In this document: positions 56,001-62,745 of the stretch, in pieces | How positions within the stretch are numbered: the stretch's first letter is position 1 | How the letters are laid out: each line of letters opens with the position of its first letter | Assembly (NCBI GenBank): GCA_029260035.1 | Contig: JAJDEA010000264.1 | Location: 16,453-80,452, forward strand | Direction of reading: 5' to 3' | Source of the DNA: Phycisphaerae bacterium | GTDB lineage: Bacteria > Planctomycetota > Phycisphaerae > UBA1845 | DNA: 64,000 nucleotides | Program-made: the position numbers and the translations under genes | The notes under the pieces: model-generated | Database searches by the model: none | What the model was told of the DNA's origin: nothing | Seen by the model: the letters and a program-made list of their open reading frames with translations, nothing else

Positions 56001-56568
56001 CGCGATTGTCGCGATAGATGGAGAAATCCAAAACTCCGTGTTCTGGGCAAACGTCAAGGGGGGAAAGATCGATGAGTACACTCAGCTTGCCACCAAGCCA
56101 GCGACGATCGTTAACAACAGTTGCATCCAAGGCTGGACGCGATGGAATCAGGGAACCGGCAACACCGATCAGAACCCGATGTTTGTCGATATGTTGGGGC
56201 CTGATGGTATCCTCGGAACAGCGGATGATGACCTGCGCTTGGCGCCGGGTTCTCCGGCGATCAATCGAGGCTTTCCCGGGTTTATGGCTGGCGCTAATGA
56301 GAAGGACGTAGAGGGGAAAGAGAGAGTCCAGGGCTGTGTTGTGGACATGGGAGCATACGAGGCGAATGTCACGCCATCGGCAGGAGACTTCGATGCCAGT
56401 GGCATAGTTGATCTCCGGGACTTCGCTGACTTCCAGCTTTGCCAATCAGCCATCGGCGCAGACCCCGGCCTCGCGGCGACCTGTCGCTGCGTTTTCGACG
56501 ACAACAACGACTTGACTATCGACGTCGCAGACCTCGTGTCGTTTATCAACTCGATCAATCAGCCGTGA
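53035..56568 (+). CDS. large exported beta-helix protein, tandem copy B
   Basis: 1177 residues from the ATG at 53035, which has GAAGGT six bases before it; the longer frame from 52882 overlaps copy A and has no signal. The signal segment (VLISVLFCCMVSPVFGQ) sits ~30 residues in, after a basic N-region. The rest follows copy A: beta-helix with the 12-Cys insert, Calx-beta-like linker, second beta-helix, and the EF-hand tail DFDASGIVDLRDF / DDNNDLTIDVADL. Large parts are nearly identical to A, while the N-terminus, parts of the repeats and the last EF loop differ. The same surface role is inferred. No strong terminator was found in the 62 bp to the next, convergent gene. Confidence 0.85.
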   Translation: MEELRRKGCLLQADWFLAGKRHGVCRRSKITSSSVLISVLFCCMVSPVFGQVIYVDVDAKGSVHDGSSWCDAFMDLQDALDLSAASPGMPFEIRVAGGTYKPDRGTGDASMTFQIVSNITLQGGYAGCGATDPSARDVNLYETTLSGDLNGDDDLKDCSDYSNCCFERVLGQSFGCDNAACEQIVCDLRPECCDANAGLGPGWSQICYIWAKRHCCEFGARCDNTARIVTASDANANVRIDGFTLAHAYTLGSPLTTSPGGAMNIGGGTVMVSNCIFRNNTNAGVMLYDAQATFDHCVFRETTGGSAIDVGRNGRSAINNCVFEHNDDSHAVDSFGGGSMTVKGSTFRHNAGGGISVSGSDANDITYLRGNRFFQNGNTALRVSGNALITQCDFVNNVGGLAAGVHASFANAAFANCSFIGNRGTALRVNNSGLSLTGCVFVGNRTWKGGSAINGHTYNLALDNCTVAYNTGEIHGSGIALDNASMTMRNSIIWGNRTELNPDDTIQISTFDATLTLFNSIVEDWTPALGGTGNSAADPQFVDPWGPDGFLGTEDDDLHLSTKSPAIDAGDSGLLTPDFTDLDQDGNTTEPVPIDIDGAARISGLTIDIGAYEGGKPSYIVQGSPLQVAEKSSAAFSVSLVDKPAEPVQVKVTTPGTDRRIQLLCRNAISVDDTSCRLSFDATNYSTPQSVTVTAFKDKNLLNETAVVWLSADGLPLTTIPVTVFDVDPVPAILYVNDDAIGLNLGTGWDDALTTLQDAIDIAGDRGDVSEIWVAEGRYTPSRRTFYWEPRSVTFSLVNGVGFYGGFSGDETCRDERDPRQHPTILSGDINNNDLPGDLNLTDNSYSVVSALNVDSTTVLNGFIVRDGNAVGFMTTQSLSSVRGGGLMVLSGNPTISSCIFEHNHGEKGGGVYVRDASPSFDGCIVRGNRSIENSAIGTLRSPMRVTNSAFIGNQDSGVAGAAVLGDEFLEFRNCTVVGNTAQPHGGPAAIVAIDGEIQNSVFWANVKGGKIDEYTQLATKPATIVNNSCIQGWTRWNQGTGNTDQNPMFVDMLGPDGILGTADDDLRLAPGSPAINRGFPGFMAGANEKDVEGKERVQGCVVDMGAYEANVTPSAGDFDASGIVDLRDFADFQLCQSAIGADPGLAATCRCVFDDNNDLTIDVADLVSFINSINQP
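53192..56568 (+). repeat. tandem duplication, unit B (~3.38 kb)
   Basis: Second copy of 49644-53011, offset about 3.55 kb. Example: the 96 bases around 56179-56275 differ from 52622-52717 at about one position. Confidence 0.9.
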
Positions 56569-56630
56569 TGCTTACAGGAGTAGGACGCGTGAGAGCCTAA
56601 TAGAGGCTCACTCCCGGACGGGTCGTACTA

Positions 56631-57998
56631 TCATTCTGCAATTGCAAACACATGATGTTGCGTTCGGATAAACAACGTGTCACCTGCGATGGCTGGCGTT
56701 GCCAAACACACTTCACCCATCGAGTTCGTAGCGAGCAGCTTGTATTCCGAGCTGGCTTCTAATACATGAATGTCGCCGTCTTCGCTTGTGAAATAGAGCT
56801 TCCCCCCTGCTGCAACAGGTGAAGCCGTGTACGCCCCAGCCGCTGAGCCTGCTATGCGCTTTCGATAAACTTTCTTACCCGTCTCAGCCTCATAGCATGA
56901 CAAAATGCCATTGTCCTGCGCGACAAAAAGGTGGTCACCATAGACAATTGGCGTAGGCATATACGGGCCTCGCCGCAGTTCGCTCCATGCGACATATTCG
57001 TTGGACTTGGTCCCTTCTTTCAATGAGATGTCTCCCATCGCGTCAATCCGTATCGCGTAGATCGGCTTGATCGGCCTGTATCCAGCCGCGATGAATACAA
57101 GGTCATGTGCGACGAAGGGAGTGGGCGTTGCAATAAGCGAATTGCCTGTGAATTTCCAGAACTGATCGCCGGTGGCAGGGTTATAGCTAACGATGTCGTG
57201 CGTTCCATTCAGGATCAGTTGCGTTCTGTTCTTCCCTTTGTGCACAGTTGGCGTCGCCCAGGCGGGCAAACTGTCGCGCAGGACCTTCCATGCCAATTCG
57301 CCCGACTTCATATGGTAGGCGGCGACAAATGACTGATTGTTGACATCGCATTGCACAATCGCCAGGTCTTCGTGAATAATTGGCGAACTCCCGAACGCCC
57401 ATTGAATTTCCTTTGAATTGAAGGCGCCAGCGTCGAGCAGACCCAGATCATTCTTCCACTGGAGTTTGCCACTGAAGTCATAGCAATAAAGCCCTTCCGA
57501 GCCGAAAAACGCTACGACGTGTTTGCCATCCGTAGCTGGCGTGCAGTTGGCATGAGTGGATTTAATGTGCCGTTTGACCTTGGGGATACCACTGTGAGCG
57601 GTGTGATGCCAAAGAACCTTACCAGTCGCACGGTCCAAACAATAAACCTTGAATTCGTGAATGAGTTTTTCGGGGTGCTCCGGGCTTTCACCATAAAGAC
57701 CAACCCGCAGGAGCGGGTCTGAATCCGTACTCACGGCAGTTGTTACGAATAATCGATCGCCCCAAACGATAGGCGACGAGTGAGCAAGCCCCGGAATCGG
57801 CGTCTTCCATCGAATGTTCTCGCCGGTCTGAACATTCCATTTAACGGGGGTCTTGGCAACTTCCACAACGCCCCGCGCGCCAGTTCCTCGAAATGAAGGC
57901 CAATTTGATGACGCATAGGCTGGCAAAGCCAACAAGGCGATGACGACAATCATCAAGAAACACTTGCACTGGTATGTCCAATCGTTCACCACTCTCAT
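56631..57998 (-). CDS. exported PQQ-type beta-propeller protein
   Basis: 455 residues, ATG preceded by AGGAGG, signal peptide ending near PAYAS. WPSFRGTGARGVV at the start is the usual opening of planctomycete PQQ-like propellers. Repeats such as VYCLDRATGKVLWHHTAH, YCYDFSGKLQWKNDLGLLDA and LSCYEAETGKKVYRKRI fit the PQQ_2/BamB-like blade pattern with the tryptophan docking motif. No cofactor-ligating Cys pair is seen. It may bind PQQ, act as an assembly factor or be a scaffold. Convergent with the beta-helix array and transcribed alone. Confidence 0.85.
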   Translation of the reverse strand: MRVVNDWTYQCKCFLMIVVIALLALPAYASSNWPSFRGTGARGVVEVAKTPVKWNVQTGENIRWKTPIPGLAHSSPIVWGDRLFVTTAVSTDSDPLLRVGLYGESPEHPEKLIHEFKVYCLDRATGKVLWHHTAHSGIPKVKRHIKSTHANCTPATDGKHVVAFFGSEGLYCYDFSGKLQWKNDLGLLDAGAFNSKEIQWAFGSSPIIHEDLAIVQCDVNNQSFVAAYHMKSGELAWKVLRDSLPAWATPTVHKGKNRTQLILNGTHDIVSYNPATGDQFWKFTGNSLIATPTPFVAHDLVFIAAGYRPIKPIYAIRIDAMGDISLKEGTKSNEYVAWSELRRGPYMPTPIVYGDHLFVAQDNGILSCYEAETGKKVYRKRIAGSAAGAYTASPVAAGGKLYFTSEDGDIHVLEASSEYKLLATNSMGEVCLATPAIAGDTLFIRTQHHVFAIAE

Positions 57999-58197
57999 TT
58001 GCGACCCTCCTTTTAAGGTTGTTTCCGACGAGGATAACCCAACCGCCCTGAGGTTACCATTTATGCTGCCGATGGAAAGCGTGGCATAACTGTCGCAGCG
58101 TTATTCTGATTTTCAATCAAAAGATTCTCTCTTTTTCTTGACCCCAGAACAGTCACTATATTTGGGTGGTACTGCAGATGAATAGGTAGTCTTAACT

Positions 58198-58380
58198 CTA
58201 AGCAGCGAATATGCCCTGAGATCTGTGATTTATATCGCCCAGCAAAGAAGACAACGCTCCTCGACGTTCTTTCACCGTTTGAACATGTTGACCAAGGACC
58301 TTGCCCGTTTGCAAATGACCGGTGCAATAACGAAAACCCACGCCTCGCGCACGATCAATGGGAATGGGCTTTCGATACAT
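58198..58380 (-). CDS. possible 60-aa protein
   Basis: ATG with AGGA nine bases upstream. The product is basic (MYRKPIPIDRARGVGFRY, VKERRGALSSLLGDINHR) with no signal or known motif. It points away from the sigma-54 promoter and may share its control region. Composition and ribosome site are the only support. Confidence 0.35.
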   Translation of the reverse strand: MYRKPIPIDRARGVGFRYCTGHLQTGKVLGQHVQTVKERRGALSSLLGDINHRSQGIFAA

Positions 58381-58509
58381 AGCGGCATTCCTTGAGCGGC
58401 ACAGAAGTTCACAACGTGGTATTCACAACTTGCTGCGAACGCACAAGAACCAGAAAGATCGTTTCGAAAAACAAAAAGAAAGGAAAGTTAGCTCAGGGCG
58501 CTTGCCGGT

Positions 58510-58525
58510 TGGCACGGCGCTTGCA
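58510..58525 (+). promoter_or_regulatory. sigma-54 (-24/-12) promoter of the Rieske/cytochrome b operon
   Basis: TGGCACGGCGCTTGCA matches the consensus TGGCACG-N4-TTGCA at every position of both elements, with GG at 58511-58512 and GC at 58523-58524 exactly ten bases apart. Transcription should begin near 58536, leaving a leader of ~65 bases before the ATG at 58603. Such promoters need RpoN and an enhancer-binding activator. The repeats TTCACAAC about 90-110 bp upstream could be an activator site. Confidence 0.85.
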
Positions 58526-58602
58526 TACCCCAAAATCTGATAGACAAGGTTCGGAGACTCTGTCCTATCGCAGATACAGCCATGGATATATAGACGTTTA
58601 CA

Positions 58603-60522
58603 ATGGTTCACGCTCCCGTCCATATTGAGGTGCCGACGGAGGAGTATTGGCGTAAGCAAATAAAATGCCAATACGCCTGTCCTGTGAATACGGACGCTAG
58701 AGGCTATGTGCGAGCAATCGCACAAGGCGACTTCCAGTCTGCCTATCTTATCGCGAGAGGGCCGAATCCTCTGGCCAGTATTTGCGGACGTGTTTGCGGC
58801 GCCCCCTGCGAGGCTGCTTGCCGGCGAAGCGCGGTAGACGATGCAGTCTCAATTCGCGCGCTAAAGAGATTTGTTACGGAGAAATTCGGCCCGGAGTCGT
58901 TCGACAAAGAGACCCTTAAGCCGATCGAGCTTATCAAGCGTGTTCTACTTGGCGGCCAAAGTCGAGAATGTAGCGGCCAGGAGGAGATTCAATCTCTCGG
59001 TGGAGACCTGGATTCCATTAAACGACTCAAGGCCGACGGCGTCCGCGTCGCAATCATTGGCTCCGGGCCTGCTGGCCTCGCCGCAGCCCATGACCTTGCG
59101 CTCCTCGGCTATCGCCCCACCGTGTTTGAAATGGAGCCGGTTCCAGCCGGGATGTTAGCTGTTGGTATCCCGGAATATCGCCTGCCTCGCGACTTAATCA
59201 GAGCAGAGGTAGAGGTCATTCGTTCGCTTGGCGTCGAATTCATTTGCAACACGCAGGTCGGGAAAGACATCTCACTGGAAGAAATCCGAAATAGGTTCAA
59301 AGCAACTGTCGTAGCGGTGGGCGCCAAGAAATCTCGCACAATTCCTCTTCCAGGTGGAGAGGGACCGGGCGTTATTGGAGGCGTTGAGTTCCTTCGAGAT
59401 GTTGCACTGTGCCGAAACGAATCTGAATCAGAATCGAACGCGTTAGGCAGAAACGTTGTTGTCATCGGAGGTGGCAATGTCGCCTACGATGTTTCTCGCA
59501 CAGTTGTTCGCCAGATCGGCTATGACGTTTCGCGCAGCGCTTTGCGACAAACAAACGTCGGCACCGTACACCTTTGTTGCCTTGAAAGCATCGAAGAGAT
59601 GCCCGCCGATGATGTGGAAATTCTCGAAGGGCATGACGAGGGCGTGCAACTTCATGCGTCTCTAGGCCCCCACGAAATTATCAGAGACGACCAGGGCGCC
59701 GTCCGGGCGATATCATTCAAACGCTGCACGCGCGTCTTCGACGAATCCGGTCGTTTCGCCCCGCAGTTTGATGAATCCGACATCACAACACTCGAAGCCG
59801 ACACGGTTGTTTGGGCTATCGGCCAGCAATCTGAATTATCGTTCCTAAGTCAAGCGGGTGACATCAGACGAGATGACCTCGGGCGCGTAGAATGGAACCA
59901 GGAGACGTTGCAGACCAGCGCATTGGACGTTTTCCTGGCTGGTGACATTGCATATGGGCCTCGCCTGTTGATTGACGCCGTCGCTAGTGGCAAGAAATGT
60001 GCTCGATCCATTCACGCAATCCTCAGCGGCGAGAGACTGCAAACCTCCTTTCAATATGTACACCTGAATCTACCCGACTACATGCGTGAACGGGACTACG
60101 AAAAAATACCTCGCAGCCACCCTGCCGCCCTCGACGCCGAAGAACGAAAGACGAGTCAGACAGCCATCGTCGAGCAAGGGTACGAGGAGTCGATCGCGAT
60201 GTCGGAGGCGTGTCGATGCCTCGATTGTGGCGTCAACACGATTTTCGATTCGGAGAAGTGCATACTTTGTGGAGGCTGCGCGGATGTTTGCCCTGAGCTA
60301 TGCCTTCAGCTCGTCTCTTGCGACCGTTTGATCGGACAAGATGATCTGGACGCTTTGCTCGTCGATCGATATGGCGATGTCGATCTATCAGAAATGTCCG
60401 CCATTGTGAAGGATGAAGATAAGTGCATCCGTTGCGCGTTATGCGCACAACGATGCCCGGTCGGTGCAATCACCATGGAACGATTTGGGTTTACGGGTCA
60501 ATGGGTACAGGCATCGCACTAA
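58603..60522 (+). CDS. FAD/NAD(P) oxidoreductase with Fe-S domains (GltD-like)
   Basis: 639 residues. N-terminal Fer4_20-type domain with Cys22, Cys26, Cys61, Cys65, Cys69 and Cys73, as in glutamate synthase small subunit and dihydropyrimidine dehydrogenase. FAD site GSGPAGLAAA from residue 153; NAD(P) site VVVIGGGNVAYDVSR near 285-300; FLAGDIAYGPRLLIDAV closes the FAD domain. The C-terminus holds two [4Fe-4S] ferredoxin motifs, CILCGGCADVCPELC and CIRCALCAQRCPVGAI. It is the first gene behind a sigma-54 promoter and is followed by Rieske and cytochrome b genes, so it probably links NAD(P)H to the quinone-cytochrome complex. Reaction direction is inferred only. Confidence 0.9.
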   Translation: MVHAPVHIEVPTEEYWRKQIKCQYACPVNTDARGYVRAIAQGDFQSAYLIARGPNPLASICGRVCGAPCEAACRRSAVDDAVSIRALKRFVTEKFGPESFDKETLKPIELIKRVLLGGQSRECSGQEEIQSLGGDLDSIKRLKADGVRVAIIGSGPAGLAAAHDLALLGYRPTVFEMEPVPAGMLAVGIPEYRLPRDLIRAEVEVIRSLGVEFICNTQVGKDISLEEIRNRFKATVVAVGAKKSRTIPLPGGEGPGVIGGVEFLRDVALCRNESESESNALGRNVVVIGGGNVAYDVSRTVVRQIGYDVSRSALRQTNVGTVHLCCLESIEEMPADDVEILEGHDEGVQLHASLGPHEIIRDDQGAVRAISFKRCTRVFDESGRFAPQFDESDITTLEADTVVWAIGQQSELSFLSQAGDIRRDDLGRVEWNQETLQTSALDVFLAGDIAYGPRLLIDAVASGKKCARSIHAILSGERLQTSFQYVHLNLPDYMRERDYEKIPRSHPAALDAEERKTSQTAIVEQGYEESIAMSEACRCLDCGVNTIFDSEKCILCGGCADVCPELCLQLVSCDRLIGQDDLDALLVDRYGDVDLSEMSAIVKDEDKCIRCALCAQRCPVGAITMERFGFTGQWVQASH

Positions 60523-60540
60523 TTGTTTGAGGATGTGGCA

Positions 60541-61035
60541 ATGACACAAACGAAAAGCCAATTGGAATCGAGTGAGCGATTCAAACCTAAGGCCAGTAGA
60601 CGCGATTTTCTCGGGATAGCTGCGGCATGGTCGGCCATCGCTGCGTTTGTCATGGCTATGCTGGGCGCATTCAGGCTCCCTATGCCGTCTGTATTTCCCG
60701 AGTCCAATTCGCAATCGAAGCTGGGCAAACCGAATCGCTTTCTCGAAGGAAGCGCGACCTACTTTCCAAAGCAAAACCTCTGGCTTTCTCGCAGCCAAGA
60801 AGGTTTTCACGCAATTTCCTCTGTTTGTACTCATCTTGGATGTATTGTCGAACGCGACGGCGAAGGCGAGTTTAGCTGCCCGTGTCACGGCTCCAAGTTT
60901 GACAGAGCGGGAAACGTTGCAGGCGGGCCCGCTCCGAAAGGGCTGGTCTGGGTTGATCTCAGCATCTCGCCCGAAGGCTGGCTTGTTGCGGACACGTTGA
61001 AGGAAACGAAACAGGGAACCTACTTGAAAGTGTAG
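60541..61035 (+). CDS. Rieske iron-sulfur protein of the bc-type complex
   Basis: 164 residues from the ATG at 60541, with GAGG eight bases upstream. A twin-arginine-type anchor starts [12 protein letters not shown] and continues into one membrane segment, consistent with Tat export of a folded cluster protein. The [2Fe-2S] ligands are in CTHLGC (Cys96, His98) and CPCHGS (Cys113, His116), with Cys101 and Cys115 forming the usual disulfide. GGPAPKGL after the cluster is typical. It passes electrons from quinol at the cytochrome b site to cytochrome c. The 18-bp gap to the previous gene indicates one operon. Confidence 0.93.
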   Translation: MTQTKSQLESSERFKPKASRRDFLGIAAAWSAIAAFVMAMLGAFRLPMPSVFPESNSQSKLGKPNRFLEGSATYFPKQNLWLSRSQEGFHAISSVCTHLGCIVERDGEGEFSCPCHGSKFDRAGNVAGGPAPKGLVWVDLSISPEGWLVADTLKETKQGTYLKV

Positions 61036-61088
61036 CTATTACGGCAGCGGGTGCCTGTTCTTAAGTAAAAGGCTGACGGAGTTCGATT

Positions 61089-62696
61089 ATGGCCATGACG
61101 GATGTTCCAGAAACTTCGAAGCAAGACAAGAGGCGAAGCATTGGCGAACCTGGCGCGCTGCGCAGGCTCGGCAGCAACTTGCTGGATACTCCCAGCGCCT
61201 TTCGCAAGTCACTTGTTCGTCACGGCCAGCCAACCTCGGATCGTGCGAAGTCCCAGACGGTCTTCACTAATTTTTTCCTGCACATTCTGTCAACCCGCAC
61301 ACATTTGCATTCGATCAAAGCCGCCACAACGCTGGGGCTAGGCGTAGCCACAATGATGCTGTTTATCATTCTTTGTTTCACAGGCGTCTTATTGATGGTC
61401 TACTATAAGCCTTCTGTGGACCTCGCATATGCTTCCATGCTCGACATCATGCACGTTGTGCCGTCGGGCCGACTCATGCGCAACATTCACCGATGGTCCG
61501 CGCATGGTATGGTCGCCTGCGTGATGCTGCATATGGCCCGGGCTTTCTATACCGCAGCGTACAAGAAACCCCGCGAATTCAACTGGGTCATCGGAATGTC
61601 GCTATTCGTCCTGACGCTCGCGCTGAGTTTTACCGGCTATCTTCTACCTTGGGATCAATTGGCTTATTGGGCGGTAACAATCGGGGCCAACATCGCCCAG
61701 TCCCCAAAAGAACTGACCGACGCTCTAGGCGTCACTGCCGTATTCGACATAGGTCGTTTTCAAAAAGAACTTCTATTGGGCGCGCATTATGTCGGGCAAG
61801 AGGCATTGATTCGCTTCTATGTATTGCATGTAATCATCTTGCCCGTAGCCATCAGCATTCTCATCGCTCTACATTTCTGGCGAATACGCAAGGATGGAGG
61901 TCTGGTTCGTCCGAGTTATGCGGATGAGCCGATGGACGGCAGCGCCAGTCAACACGCCACTGCGTCTAACGAGCCTGGCCCCGCTGTCATTAAGACGTAT
62001 GGATTGATGGGCTTGATGAAAGGCAAGACTCCTGCCGTTGACAGAGAAATGCGCAATACGATTACAACCTGGCCCAACGTCTTGTACGTCATTGGCGCCG
62101 CCGCCATGTTGACAACTTTGGCTATGATTGTACTCGGAGTCTTGTACGACGCTCCGCTTGCCGAAATGGCCAACCCCGCGGTTCCGGAAAATCCCGCAAA
62201 AGCCCCTTGGTACTTCCTGGGCCTGCAAGAACTCGTCTCCTACTCCGCATTCATGGGGGGCGTGGGAATCCCCGCGATTGTCGTCCTCGGCCTGGCACTA
62301 ATGCCCTATCTGGATCGCGAAAAAGAGGACGCTGGCATTTGGTTCAGCGGCCGACAAGGGCGCCGGGTTTCGTTCATGAGTGCCATTTTTGGAGCAGCTG
62401 TTGTCATAGGCATGCTTGCGTTTACGGTTCGTTTCGGCTGGCTGCGTAATTGGGAAGCCACCGCCCGTATTCCACAGATTGTCATAACGTTTTTCAATCC
62501 AGGAACCGTATTTGTCGCCATCTTTGCGGTCTGGTCAGTTGTTGTCGTCAAATTGACACGATCAACACGCATGGGTGCGATCGCCCTGTTTACATGTTTT
62601 CTAGTCGGCTTCGCAATCTTGACATATTTCGCAACAGTTCACCGTGGCCCAAACTGGGATTTTTTCTGGTCGCATAATGATTGGCCAGTTCATTAG
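61089..62696 (+). CDS. cytochrome b, fused b6 and subunit-IV halves
   Basis: 535 residues with about nine membrane segments after a ~75-residue soluble N-terminus. Haem ligands: His134 and His148 in helix B (IHRWSAHGMVACVMLH) and His247 and His262 in helix D, a spacing of 15 as in b6f rather than 14 as in mitochondrial-type bc1. The linker from ~265 to 325 is long and Gly/Ser/Ala-rich. The second half has the quinol-site motif APWYFLGLQE (372-381); PEWY or PDWY is usual, so the Glu is missing. An extra C-terminal membrane pair follows. It forms the core of the quinol-oxidising complex with the Rieske protein. Confidence 0.92.
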   Translation: MAMTDVPETSKQDKRRSIGEPGALRRLGSNLLDTPSAFRKSLVRHGQPTSDRAKSQTVFTNFFLHILSTRTHLHSIKAATTLGLGVATMMLFIILCFTGVLLMVYYKPSVDLAYASMLDIMHVVPSGRLMRNIHRWSAHGMVACVMLHMARAFYTAAYKKPREFNWVIGMSLFVLTLALSFTGYLLPWDQLAYWAVTIGANIAQSPKELTDALGVTAVFDIGRFQKELLLGAHYVGQEALIRFYVLHVIILPVAISILIALHFWRIRKDGGLVRPSYADEPMDGSASQHATASNEPGPAVIKTYGLMGLMKGKTPAVDREMRNTITTWPNVLYVIGAAAMLTTLAMIVLGVLYDAPLAEMANPAVPENPAKAPWYFLGLQELVSYSAFMGGVGIPAIVVLGLALMPYLDREKEDAGIWFSGRQGRRVSFMSAIFGAAVVIGMLAFTVRFGWLRNWEATARIPQIVITFFNPGTVFVAIFAVWSVVVVKLTRSTRMGAIALFTCFLVGFAILTYFATVHRGPNWDFFWSHNDWPVH

Positions 62697-62745
62697 ATTG
62701 TTCGGACACTGCAGTCCTGGCAGGGAGACTTATGAAAGACATAAC

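Larger units (their letters stand above)
57999..58602. other. 604-bp gap holding a sigma-54 promoter and a possible small gene
   Basis: Contains a minus-strand small ORF (58198-58380), the direct repeats TTCACAAC at 58408-58415 and 58422-58429 (possible activator site), and the -24/-12 promoter at 58510-58525. The rest is unassigned. Confidence 0.6.

Noticed and set aside
56587..56612. Weak inverted repeat GAGCCT/AGGCTC as a terminator of the beta-helix array
   Set aside because: Only a 6-bp stem with no T-run on either strand.
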